Of a stretch of 64,000 bases of DNA, positions 54,371-61,958 are shown piece after piece; within the stretch, counting starts at the first letter, position 1, and each line of letters starts with the position of its first letter. The notes below the pieces were generated by a model, which saw nothing but the letters and a program-made list of their open reading frames with translations, was not told where the DNA came from and did not search any database. Source of the DNA: Roseococcus pinisoli (lineage in GTDB: Bacteria; Pseudomonadota; Alphaproteobacteria; Acetobacterales; Acetobacteraceae); contig NZ_JAHCDA010000002.1 in NCBI RefSeq assembly GCF_018413645.1, positions 372,001-436,000 of the forward strand. Reading direction: 5' to 3'. The translations under genes and the position numbers were made by a program.

Positions 54371-54507
54371 TGCGCCCCGTCTCCAAAGGAACTGTCCGCG
54401 CAGCGGCCGGCGCCGCCCGACTTCCCTTCCCACCCGGTGCCCCCGGAGTGCGGCGAAGCCAAGCCGCCGGAGGCGGCGCCCGGCGTCTGGGGGGCAAAAG
54501 ACAATGA
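54367..54507 (+). other. Bridging micro-ORF or intergenic repeat-like spacer
   Basis: A 46-codon frame (MMRPVSKGTVRAAAG...) starts on the exonuclease stop (ATGA) and ends on the ligase start (ATGA). Such exact bridging looks like a coupled gene, but only about 63 percent of its third positions are G or C, well below neighbouring genes, and it uses rare AGA, AAA and CGA codons. The segment also contains a GCCGCC-GGA-GGCGGC hairpin. I lean to a non-coding spacer or dispersed repeat. Confidence 0.3.
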
Positions 54508-56105
54508 GCGTTCCTGCCTTTGCGGAGTTGCTGGAACGGCTCGTCTTCTCGCCGGGACGCAACGCCAAGCTGGCACTGATTCGGCAGTGGTTCGAGACGC
54601 AGGGCGATCCTGATCGCGGCATCGGCCTCGCCGCGCTGGCCGGCGAGCTGGTTTTCCGGACGGCCAAGCCCGCCATCCTGCGCGAGCTCATCGCCGAGCG
54701 CACGGACCCCACGCTCTTTGCCATCAGCTACGACTATGTGGGCGACCTCGCGGAGACCATCGCCCTGATGTGGCCGGCGGATGCGGCCAGCAACCGGCCC
54801 CCGTTGAGCCTGACCGAGGTCGTGGAGACGCTGGAGACTGCCCCCAAATCCGCCCTGCCGACGATCATTGCCGCCTGGCTGGATGCGCTCGACCCCGGCG
54901 CGCGGCTGGCGCTGCTGAAGCTGGTGACGGGCGGGCTGCGCGTGGGTGCCTCGGCGCGGCTCGCCAAGACCGCGCTGGCCGAATGGGCGAAGATCGAGGT
55001 GGGCGAGATCGAGGAGGTCTGGCACGGCGTCGCGCCGCCCTATCGGCCGCTCTTCGCCTGGCTGGAGGGCAGGGGCCCGCGGCCCGACCCGATGGGCCTG
55101 CCCGTCTTTCGCCCGCTGATGCTGGCCCATCCGCTCGACGAGAAGGATGTGGCGAACCTGGAAGCTGTGGAATGGCGCGCGGAGTGGAAGTGGGATGGCA
55201 TCCGCGTCCAGCTCACCGCCGGGCCCGGCGGCGCGCGCCTCTGGTCGCGCTCGGGCGAGGATGTGTCCGGCTCGTTCCCGGAGATCCTGGAGGCCATGAC
55301 CTTCCATGCCGTCGCCGACGGGGAACTGCTGGTCGTGCGTGACGGCCAGGTGGCGCCTTTCTCGGACCTCCAGCAGCGGCTCAATCGCAAGGTGGTCACC
55401 CAGAAGATGCGGCGCGAGCATCCGGTCGCGGTGCGCCTCTACGACCTGCTCTTCGACGGCGAGGAGGATCTGCGCGGCCTGCCTTTCGACCAGCGCCGCA
55501 AGCGGCTGGAGACCTGGTACGAGCGCGTCCGGCCGGAGAGGATGGACCTTTCGCCGCTCATCCCCTTTTCCTCGATCGGGGAGCTGGCGGAAATCCGCGC
55601 GGGCGCGCGGGCGGCCTCCATCGAGGGGCTGATGCTGAAGCGCGGCGACAGCATCTATTCGCCCGGGCGCATCAAGGGCCCGTGGTGGAAGTGGAAGCGC
55701 AATCCGCTCTCGGTGGATGCGGTGCTGATGTACGCCCAGCGCGGCCACGGCAAGCGCAGCAGCTTCTACTCCGACTACACCTTCGGGCTGTGGCGGGGTG
55801 ACGAGCTGGTGCCCATCGGCAAGGCCTATTCCGGCTATACCGACGAGGAGCTGCTCTGGCTCGACAAATGGATCCGCAACCACACCACCAACCGCTTCGG
55901 CCCGGTGCGCGAGGTGGAGCGTGGCCTGGTGCTGGAAGTCGAGTTCGATGCTGCCCAATATTCTACCCGGCACAAGTCCGGCGTGGCGCTGCGCTTCCCT
56001 CGGATCGCGCGCCTGCGCCGCGACAAGCCGCCCGAGGAGGCAGACCAGCTGGAGACGTTGACGGCCCTCATCGTCCCGGGTTCGCAGGAGGCGGTGGAGG
56101 GTTAG
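54504..56105 (+). CDS. ATP-dependent DNA ligase (ligase-associated repair cluster)
   Basis: A 533-aa ATP-dependent ligase. N-terminal DNA-binding domain (about 1-190), then the adenylation domain with nucleophile K229 in EWKWDGIRVQ (motif I KxDG), motif III VADGELLVV, motif IV SIEGLMLKR and motif V WWKWKRNP, and a C-terminal OB domain ending YSTRHKSGVALRFPRIARLR. It seals nicks in the pathway with PdeM, helicase and exonuclease genes at 50.1-54.4 kb. Start ATG 54504 follows GGGGGG at 9 nt. Confidence 0.95.
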   Translation: MSVPAFAELLERLVFSPGRNAKLALIRQWFETQGDPDRGIGLAALAGELVFRTAKPAILRELIAERTDPTLFAISYDYVGDLAETIALMWPADAASNRPPLSLTEVVETLETAPKSALPTIIAAWLDALDPGARLALLKLVTGGLRVGASARLAKTALAEWAKIEVGEIEEVWHGVAPPYRPLFAWLEGRGPRPDPMGLPVFRPLMLAHPLDEKDVANLEAVEWRAEWKWDGIRVQLTAGPGGARLWSRSGEDVSGSFPEILEAMTFHAVADGELLVVRDGQVAPFSDLQQRLNRKVVTQKMRREHPVAVRLYDLLFDGEEDLRGLPFDQRRKRLETWYERVRPERMDLSPLIPFSSIGELAEIRAGARAASIEGLMLKRGDSIYSPGRIKGPWWKWKRNPLSVDAVLMYAQRGHGKRSSFYSDYTFGLWRGDELVPIGKAYSGYTDEELLWLDKWIRNHTTNRFGPVREVERGLVLEVEFDAAQYSTRHKSGVALRFPRIARLRRDKPPEEADQLETLTALIVPGSQEAVEG

Positions 56106-56175
56106 CCGCAGCCCGCCGTCATTTGCTTCCCCGCGCCCGGTGGCCCAACATCGGGCCTCGCCCCATTCATCGGCC

Positions 56176-57012
56176 ATGACACAGGAAGACGACAAAAAGA
56201 TGAGTTCTATCAATGGCAAGCAAATGGCTTCGCCATCCTTCCGCCTCCCCGCGCTCGACCAGGATTTCCTTCTCGGCGACAGCATGCGGGGCGTGCGCTT
56301 CCTGCTCGAATACGCCAAGGCGGAGGAAGCGCTGCGCGCCTGGGCCATCCGTTCGACCATCGTCGTTTTCGGCAGCGCGCGGGTGCGCGAGGACGGGCCT
56401 GGCCCGCAGCCCCACTGGTATGCGGAGGCGCGGAACTTCGGGCGCATCGCCTCCGAAAGGGGAGGCGCGTTGGAAGTGCGCGACGGCCTTCGGGACAATG
56501 TCATCGCGACCGGCGGCGGCGACGGCATCATGGGCGCGGCCAATCGCGGCGCGGCGGAGGCGGGAGCGCCTTCCATCGGCTTCAACATCACCCTGCCGCA
56601 TGAGCAGGAGCCCAATGCCTATTCGACGCCGGACCTGACCTTCCGCTTCCACTACTTCGCCATGCGGAAGATGCATCTGGCGATGCGGGCCAATGCCCTG
56701 CTGGTCTTCCCGGGCGGCTTCGGCACCTTCGACGAGCTCTTCGAGCTCCTCACCCTCTGCCAGACCGGCAAGTCGCGCGCGCTGCCCATCGTGCTCTTCG
56801 ACAGGGCCTTCTGGAGCAAGGTCGTGAACATGGAGGCGCTGGCCGAATACGGGTTGATCGGGCCTTCGGACACCAGCCTCGTCACCTATGCGGACAGCGC
56901 CGAGGAGGCCTGGAGCCGGATGGTCGAGATCGGTCTCGACGCCTACAGCCACGGCGCGCCGGGCCAGGACAACGGCGACGAGACGGCCGGCCCCGCGCCG
57001 GTCTCCATCTGA
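56176..57012 (+). CDS. LOG family / TIGR00730 Rossmann-fold protein
   Basis: A 278-aa protein of the lysine-decarboxylase-like LOG family, many of which are cytokinin riboside 5'-monophosphate phosphoribohydrolases or nucleotide-specific hydrolases. The signature PGGFGTFDELFE is present, with VVFGSARVRED and VIATGGGDGIMGAANRGA. The N-terminal extension of about 55 residues is longer than in plain LOG enzymes, as in the larger TIGR00730 members. The start is unclear: ATGs at 56176, 56200 and 56224 all lack a good ribosome site. Convergent with the DUF1428 gene. Confidence 0.85.
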   Translation: MTQEDDKKMSSINGKQMASPSFRLPALDQDFLLGDSMRGVRFLLEYAKAEEALRAWAIRSTIVVFGSARVREDGPGPQPHWYAEARNFGRIASERGGALEVRDGLRDNVIATGGGDGIMGAANRGAAEAGAPSIGFNITLPHEQEPNAYSTPDLTFRFHYFAMRKMHLAMRANALLVFPGGFGTFDELFELLTLCQTGKSRALPIVLFDRAFWSKVVNMEALAEYGLIGPSDTSLVTYADSAEEAWSRMVEIGLDAYSHGAPGQDNGDETAGPAPVSI

Positions 57013-57035
57013 GGCGCGCGCAGGCCTACAAGGGA

Positions 57036-57059
57036 GCGGGGAGGAAAAATCCTCCCCGC
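57036..57059. terminator. Stem-loop between convergent genes
   Basis: GCGGGGAGGA, AAAA loop, TCCTCCCCGC: a perfect 10-bp stem between the LOG and DUF1428 genes, usable in both directions. Confidence 0.65.
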
Positions 57060-57065
57060 GATCGA

Positions 57066-57779
57066 TCAGGCGTCGAGGAGCGGCGCGAAGCCGCCGATGA
57101 TCATGCGCTTGCCGTCGAAGGGCATGTCGCCCCCCATGCGGGTATCGGCCATGATCTTCCGCCAGCCCTCGTCCCGCGCGGCCTTGGAGGGCCACTCGAT
57201 CCAGGAATAGACGATGGTTTCGCCGGGCGTGGCCTTCACCGCGCGGCGGCAATCGGTGAGCTTGCCTTCCGGGACGTCGACGCCCCAGGCGTCCATGACG
57301 CGGGTCGCGCCATGCTCCCGGAAGAGTGTGGCCATGCGGGCGGCCATCTCGACATAGGCGTCCTTCTTGTCCGTCTCGACGGGCACCAGCGCGCTGTCGA
57401 TGTAGCTCATCCGCGTCGCCGCGCCCTCGTCGACGACCGGGGCGAAGCCGCCATAAATGACCCGCGCGCCGTCGAAGGGCCGGGCGGTCGCCATCAGGGC
57501 CTTCATGCGCGGATCCGTCATCATCCGGCCGTAGGCCTGTTGGGCGGCCTCGTGGCTCGGGTATTCGTGCCAGGAGATGACGACCGTCTCCTCCGGCTTC
57601 GCCTGCACGGCACCGTTGAAGTCCGTGACCTTGCCCTCCGGCACGTCGTCGCCCCAGGCATGGACGACCCGGCTGGCACCGAACTCCTTGAACAGCGGCG
57701 TATGGCTGGCCGCCATCTTCCGATAGGCCTCCTTGTTCGCCGCGGGAACGGCGAGGACGAATCCCTGAACGTAGCTCAT
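57066..57779 (-). CDS. Tandem DUF1428 protein
   Basis: A 237-aa protein made of two fused DUF1428 domains. Repeat 1 (about 1-116) begins MSYVQGFVLAVPAANKEAY and repeat 2 (about 122-237) begins RMSYIDSALVPVETDKKDAY; each contains HAWG/DAWG..VPEGKxTD, a conserved SWHEYPS / SWIEWPS block and a GGFAP end. DUF1428 has the dimeric alpha-beta barrel fold, usually a single-domain homodimer, so the fusion likely forms the dimer in one chain. Cytosolic, function unknown. AGGAG precedes the ATG. It is divergent from a MarR gene across a palindrome. Confidence 0.87.
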   Translation of the reverse strand: MSYVQGFVLAVPAANKEAYRKMAASHTPLFKEFGASRVVHAWGDDVPEGKVTDFNGAVQAKPEETVVISWHEYPSHEAAQQAYGRMMTDPRMKALMATARPFDGARVIYGGFAPVVDEGAATRMSYIDSALVPVETDKKDAYVEMAARMATLFREHGATRVMDAWGVDVPEGKLTDCRRAVKATPGETIVYSWIEWPSKAARDEGWRKIMADTRMGGDMPFDGKRMIIGGFAPLLDA

Positions 57780-57840
57780 GGCTTGGCTCCTGCTCGGTCC
57801 GGTGGAGGGCGGGACGCCCCCCGATCCGGCTTGCCTTATA

Positions 57841-57854
57841 AGTTGATATCAACT
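57841..57854. promoter_or_regulatory. MarR-type operator palindrome
   Basis: AGTTGATATCAACT is a perfect 14-bp palindrome in the divergent region between the DUF1428 gene and the MarR gene. TTGATATCAA-like palindromes are typical MarR-family sites. TATAAG beside it could be part of a -10. Regulation by the adjacent MarR is inference. Confidence 0.7.
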
Positions 57855-57889
57855 CAAATAGCCAAGAAATTGTCGAGCCGGTGTCGCCG

Positions 57890-58324
57890 ATGACCGTTCC
57901 CTTCGAGACCACGCTGCATGTTCGCCACCATTGCCTGTGCCTCGCGGCGCAGCGCACGGCACGGGCTCTTGCGCGACGGTTCGACGAGGCGCTGCGGCCG
58001 CTCGGGCTGACGAGCGGGCAGTTCTCGCTCCTGATGTCGTTGAACCGGCCCAGCCCGCCCACCATCAGCTCGGTGGCGGGGCTGCTGGCGATGGATCGCA
58101 CCACCCTGACCGCCAATCTCAAGCCGCTGGAACGCCGCGGCCTCGTGGACGCGGCCGTCGATCCGTCCGACCGCCGCAGCCGGCGCCTGTCGCTCACCCC
58201 GGCCGGGCAAGCTCTGCTGCAGTCGGCTGTGCCGATCTGGACCAGGGAGCACGCGGCGGTCGACGCGCTTCTTCCGCACGATGAGCTCGAGAGCCTCCGA
58301 GCGGGATTGCGGGCGCTGTCCTGA
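57890..58324 (+). CDS. MarR family transcriptional regulator
   Basis: A 144-aa winged-helix repressor. The DNA-binding core runs LTSGQFSLLMSLN...TISSVAGLLAMDRTTLTANLKPLERRGLVDAAVDPSDRRSRRLSLTPAG, with the DxRxRR wing. ATG 57890 chosen; a GTG at 57881 is possible. It faces the tandem DUF1428 gene over about 110 bp containing a perfect palindrome, the usual layout for a MarR repressor controlling itself and its neighbour. Confidence 0.92.
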   Translation: MTVPFETTLHVRHHCLCLAAQRTARALARRFDEALRPLGLTSGQFSLLMSLNRPSPPTISSVAGLLAMDRTTLTANLKPLERRGLVDAAVDPSDRRSRRLSLTPAGQALLQSAVPIWTREHAAVDALLPHDELESLRAGLRALS

Positions 58325-58336
58325 AGGGAGGGCGTC

Positions 58337-58358
58337 CCAGGGCGCCCAAGCGCCCTGG
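58337..58358. terminator. Stem-loop between convergent genes
   Basis: CCAGGGCGC, CCAA loop, GCGCCCTGG: a perfect 9-bp stem between the MarR and DUF4139 genes. Confidence 0.6.
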
Positions 58359-58367
58359 AGGAGGGGC

Positions 58368-60395
58368 TCAGCCTCCCCGGGCGACGACCTTCTGCGCGGC
58401 GGCGCGCCACGCCGTCCAGGCACCATCCGCCGCCGTACCGAGGCGCGAGGCCTCGATCGAAGCGGTGTTCAGCTGCTGGCGGGCCGCTTCCTTGGCGGAG
58501 CCGGTCCGGTCTTCCAGGGCGCGGCGCGCGCGCTCAAGGCTGGCCTCGGCGGCGATATAGGCCCGTGCCGCGGTCCGGAAGGCGTCCATGAGCTCCCGCG
58601 CCTGGCCGTAATCGGCGATCAGGGCCGTGAGGTCGGCGCGGCCCGGCGCGCCCGCCGGCAGGCCGGCGAGCAGGCGCCGCAGCACCTCGAGCCGGTCCGT
58701 GCCGCCGGGCAGGCGGATCACGTCGCGCTCCAGGTTCATATCGCGCCAGGCGGAGGGAACGGGATCGGGCAGCGCGGGCTCCCAGAGCGGCACCACCTGC
58801 TGCTGCTCGCGCTCCCAGCTCCATTCGACGTCCTGTTGGCGCCCGTCGAGCATGGTTTCCACGCGCAGGCCGAAATCGCCCTCCGCGGCGGGGACGAAGC
58901 GCGGTGTCTCGCCCGGCCGGCGCGGCAGGTCGACGACGAAGCGGCCGCGCCCGCCGCGCGGGTCGATCGCGAAGGCGACGGTATGCACGGCCCGCAGCGT
59001 GGCGACCACGGCACCCCGGCGGAACTCGGCGCGCAGGGGCGTCGAGGCGGAGCGCTGGGCGGCCGTGTACTGGACCTCGCGGTCCCGGGCGAAGGCCAGC
59101 AGGCGCGCTTCGCCGGGCGGCATGCCGAGAAGCTGCGCGTCGCCGAGGAAGGCGCCGGCCTCGGCACCCGAGCTGCCGTAGATCGTCGTCAGACCGCCGG
59201 GCAGGGCATGCTGGCTCTCATTGCGGAGGCGCACCGCCTGGAGCGGATAGCGGTCGCGCAGGCCCTGCGCCCACCACACGCGCTCGGCCGAGAGGCGGAG
59301 GTCGGCGAAGGGGATATTGGCGGTCTCGCCCGAGCGGATGGTGACCGGGTCGGAAAGATTGAAGGCGACGCGGCCGAGCGAGGCGGCGGCGACGGCTTCG
59401 GCGGCGGGCGCCGGCGCGTCGGCCATGGCGGGGGCGGGCATGACGGCCCCCGCCGCCCTCTCCCTCATCATGATGCCCGGCCTGGCAAGCGGAGCCGCGG
59501 GGGGCGGGGGCGCCGCCATTACGGGGCGGGCGCCGCTATCGGCCAGGGCATCGACCTGCCCGCTGCCTTCGATCGGCAGTTCGCGCCGAGGCAGGATCAC
59601 CGGGGTGTAGAGCGCCTGGCGGAAGGCGGCCGCCTCGCCGGAGACCAGGGACAGGCGGATGCCGTTCCAGTCGGCGCCGCTGCGATTCTCGACGACGGCC
59701 CAGCCCATCAGCCGCGCACGGCCGTCCGATGCCCCGAACTCCGGCACCGCGAGGCGCCAGGACGGCTTCCAGAGCGGCGCGCCGGCGACATAGGCCAGGG
59801 CGATCTCCCGCTCCGCGCTCGCGCCGGATCGCAGCGCCACGGAAAGCTGGCGCGTGTCGGCCGCGCGCGTGGCGGCGACGGCCTCGGCCGCACGGGCCAA
59901 GCGGGCCGCCAGACCGGGGTCGAGCCAGCGCAGCTCCTCCTCCGTGGAGAGCGACACGCTACGCAGGCCTGTATCGGTGATGAGCGAGACGCGGAGGCCG
60001 CTGCGGGCCTCGGTGGCCTCTGCGATGCGGCCCTCGACGCCGGCGATGGCGACGCGCTCGCCGCGCAGGGCGTTCAGCAGGGCCGCGCGGCTCTCGAAAT
60101 CCTCGGCGCGGACGGGCAGGCCCCGGAAGGCCTCGACGGCGAGGTCCTGGGCCGGCAGACGCAGCCCTTCCACCCGCCCGGCCGGGTCGGCCACGACGAG
60201 CGAGCGCAGGATGTCGTCCACATCCTCGAGCGGCACGCGGAAGGTGAGGGCGCCCTCGGTGGCCGCGACCGGCCCGCCGCGCTCGATCTGCGCAAGGCCG
60301 GCGGAGGAGAGGGTGACGGCCCGGACGGGCAGTTCGGCAGCGGAAAGCGAGGTCGTCGCCAGCAGGACGACCGCGAATGAGAGGCGGGAAAGCAT
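58368..60395 (-). CDS. DUF4139 domain exported protein
   Basis: A 675-aa protein of unknown function with a signal peptide (MLSRLSFAVVLLATTSLSA). The DUF4139 region spans roughly residues 195-560, recognised by IALAYVAGAPLWKPSWRLAV and GWAVVENRSGADWNGIRLSLVSGE, and later YPLQAVRLRNESQHALPGG. A proline-alanine linker interrupts it near 285-325. The C-terminal part is alpha-helical (ARAYIAAEASLERARRALED), possibly coiled coil. GGAAGG lies 8 nt before the ATG; the longer frame to 60710 is a shadow. It is downstream of two tiny genes on the same strand. Confidence 0.82.
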   Translation of the reverse strand: MLSRLSFAVVLLATTSLSAAELPVRAVTLSSAGLAQIERGGPVAATEGALTFRVPLEDVDDILRSLVVADPAGRVEGLRLPAQDLAVEAFRGLPVRAEDFESRAALLNALRGERVAIAGVEGRIAEATEARSGLRVSLITDTGLRSVSLSTEEELRWLDPGLAARLARAAEAVAATRAADTRQLSVALRSGASAEREIALAYVAGAPLWKPSWRLAVPEFGASDGRARLMGWAVVENRSGADWNGIRLSLVSGEAAAFRQALYTPVILPRRELPIEGSGQVDALADSGARPVMAAPPPPAAPLARPGIMMRERAAGAVMPAPAMADAPAPAAEAVAAASLGRVAFNLSDPVTIRSGETANIPFADLRLSAERVWWAQGLRDRYPLQAVRLRNESQHALPGGLTTIYGSSGAEAGAFLGDAQLLGMPPGEARLLAFARDREVQYTAAQRSASTPLRAEFRRGAVVATLRAVHTVAFAIDPRGGRGRFVVDLPRRPGETPRFVPAAEGDFGLRVETMLDGRQQDVEWSWEREQQQVVPLWEPALPDPVPSAWRDMNLERDVIRLPGGTDRLEVLRRLLAGLPAGAPGRADLTALIADYGQARELMDAFRTAARAYIAAEASLERARRALEDRTGSAKEAARQQLNTASIEASRLGTAADGAWTAWRAAAQKVVARGG

Positions 60396-60477
60396 GGCCG
60401 AATCCTTCCGGGAATGTTCACGCGGCATCATCTTACCATTCCGGGCGGGAATGCGGCAGGACAGGGGCCCGGACGGA

Positions 60478-60720
60478 TCAGCGCGACAGGTGCGGCGTGG
60501 TGGCGGCAGGCCGCCAGCCCGGCAGCAGATCGGGCCGCTGGCCCGGCGAGAGCAGGACGGCGGTTTCGACCACCAGCCCCGCCTCGTCCAGGCAGCGAAT
60601 GGGATGCAGCGCGAACTGCTCGCCGGTGTCGCGCAGGATGAGGATCGGGCCATGATCCCAGGGCAGCTGCGCCTGGCCGAGAAGGCGACGATGACCCTCC
60701 CGGCCGTCATACACGTTCAT
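60478..60720 (-). CDS. Hypothetical 80-aa protein
   Basis: A small soluble protein (MNVYDGREGHRRLLGQ...) with no domain I recognise. Codon use is like the neighbours (strong GC at third positions) and TGAGG lies about 8 nt before the ATG. It includes WDHGPILILRDTGEQFALHPIR, suggesting a short beta-rich fold. It starts 10 nt after the 54-aa gene's stop and lies 82 nt before the DUF4139 gene. Confidence 0.65.
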   Translation of the reverse strand: MNVYDGREGHRRLLGQAQLPWDHGPILILRDTGEQFALHPIRCLDEAGLVVETAVLLSPGQRPDLLPGWRPAATTPHLSR

Positions 60721-60730
60721 GGCCGTGGCC

Positions 60731-60895
60731 TCACTCCGGTTGTGAATCGGGCCGCGGCTTCTTGGGAGCGCCGCCCAGGCCCCGGTTCGGATCGGTGAGC
60801 TGGACCGGATCGCTTCCCGGGAAGCTGTCCTTCAGTGCCTGGTCGAGCTCCTTGTCGACCTCGATCCGGCTCTTGTCCTTCTTCTCCTCGGTCAT
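60731..60895 (-). CDS. Small charged protein with SFPGSDPVQ motif
   Basis: A 54-aa protein, rich in Lys, Asp and Glu, probably intrinsically disordered. It carries ALKDSFPGSDPVQLTDPNRG, a motif seen in many tiny proteobacterial proteins of unknown role. AGGA lies 8 nt before the ATG. It heads a minus-strand run with the 80-aa gene and DUF4139, and is divergent from the aldolase gene. Confidence 0.7.
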   Translation of the reverse strand: MTEEKKDKSRIEVDKELDQALKDSFPGSDPVQLTDPNRGLGGAPKKPRPDSQPE

Positions 60896-61023
60896 CGCGA
60901 TTTCCTTTCTGTGGACAGTCAGGGAACGCGAAGCAGCAGAAGGGGTTTCTCCAGGTTCCGCCTGCGGATTGACCCTGCGCTCATCGCATGATGCCCTCCG
61001 CCCGAACAAAGGAGGATCGCCCC

Positions 61024-61809
61024 ATGGCCATCGTGAAAAATCTGGCGAAGCAGCGGCTGCTGGAAGGAAAGCTCTCCATCGGCTTCGGCGTGCATCACCT
61101 GCGGGGCTCGGCCGTCGGTGCGCTCGGTGCCGCGACAGGATTTGACTGGCTCTTCATCGACATGGAGCACGGCGCGATGAGCGTCGACGCCGCCTCGCAG
61201 ATCTGCATGGCCGCGCTGAACCAGGGCTGCACGCCGATCGTGCGCTGCTGCAAGGACGCGCTCTTCGAAGGCACGCGCTGCCTCGACAATGGCGCGATGG
61301 GCGTCGTCGTGCCGCATGTGGACACCGCCGAGGAGGCGAAGGAGGTCGTGAAGGCCTTCCGCTTCCCGCCGCTGGGCATGCGCAGCTGGGGCGGCCCGCC
61401 CGTCCTCTACGGCTTCGCGCCGCCCGACGTCGCGACGGCGCAGAAGGAGAGCAATGAGGAAGTGCTGATCGCCTGCATGCTCGAGACCGAGGAAGCGGTC
61501 GAGAATTGCGAGGCGATCGCCGCGGTGGAAGGCGTGGACGTGCTGAAGTTCGGCACCAGCGACCTGACGGCGACCATGGGCATTCCCGGGCAGATCGGCC
61601 ATCCCCGCGTGCGCGCCGCCTACGAGAAGGTCGCGGCGGCGTGCAAGAAGCACGGCAAGGTCATGGGCATGGGCGGCGTCTACGACGAGGTCGTGGCGAA
61701 GGACTACGTCGCCCTGGGCGCGCGCTTCATCCTCGGCGGCTCGGACCACGCCTTCGTGATGGCCGGCGCCTCCGCCCGGGCGAAGTTCCTCCGCACCCTC
61801 GCCGGCTGA
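61024..61809 (+). CDS. HpcH/HpaI aldolase/citrate lyase family protein
   Basis: A 261-aa class II metal-dependent aldolase of the 2-keto-3-deoxy or hydroxy-oxo-acid type. Motifs: DWLFIDMEHGAMSVD (base histidine), PIVRCCKDALFEGTRCLDNGAMGVVVPHVDT, metal ligand glutamate in ACMLETEEAVEN and aspartate in KFGTSDLTATMG. An excellent AAAGGAGG lies 8 nt before the ATG, fixing the start against an ATG at 60988. Cytosolic. Substrate unknown. Confidence 0.88.
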   Translation: MAIVKNLAKQRLLEGKLSIGFGVHHLRGSAVGALGAATGFDWLFIDMEHGAMSVDAASQICMAALNQGCTPIVRCCKDALFEGTRCLDNGAMGVVVPHVDTAEEAKEVVKAFRFPPLGMRSWGGPPVLYGFAPPDVATAQKESNEEVLIACMLETEEAVENCEAIAAVEGVDVLKFGTSDLTATMGIPGQIGHPRVRAAYEKVAAACKKHGKVMGMGGVYDEVVAKDYVALGARFILGGSDHAFVMAGASARAKFLRTLAG

Positions 61810-61875
61810 AGGTCTTCCTGGCGTCCGGAGCAAAGATCCGGGCGCCAAGGGCTGCACGCCTCCGGAACATTGCGG

Positions 61876-61892
61876 TTGCGAGGCCTTCGCAA
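61876..61892. promoter_or_regulatory. Fur-type palindrome 1 upstream of the iron-binding protein
   Basis: TTGCGA-N5-TCGCAA, 17 bp, a perfect inverted repeat. It shares 6-5-6 geometry with Fur boxes of the TTGAGA-N5-TCTCAA form. It lies 66 bp before the ATG of the Fe(III)-binding protein gene. Confidence 0.55.
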
Positions 61893-61899
61893 AGCTATC

Positions 61900-61916
61900 T
61901 TGCGAACGCCTCGCAA
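61900..61916. promoter_or_regulatory. Fur-type palindrome 2 upstream of the iron-binding protein
   Basis: Second copy of TTGCGA-N5-TCGCAA with identical arms and a different centre, 24 bp from the first centre to centre. Two copies with the same arms argue against chance. The regulator is not identified. Confidence 0.55.
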
Positions 61917-61958
61917 TTGCCCTAGGTAGTCAGCCCTACGCCAGTCGCAGAGGGTTGC

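Noticed and set aside
54367-54507. Certain coding gene between exonuclease and ligase
   Set aside because: Codon use is unlike real genes here; kept only as a low-confidence feature.
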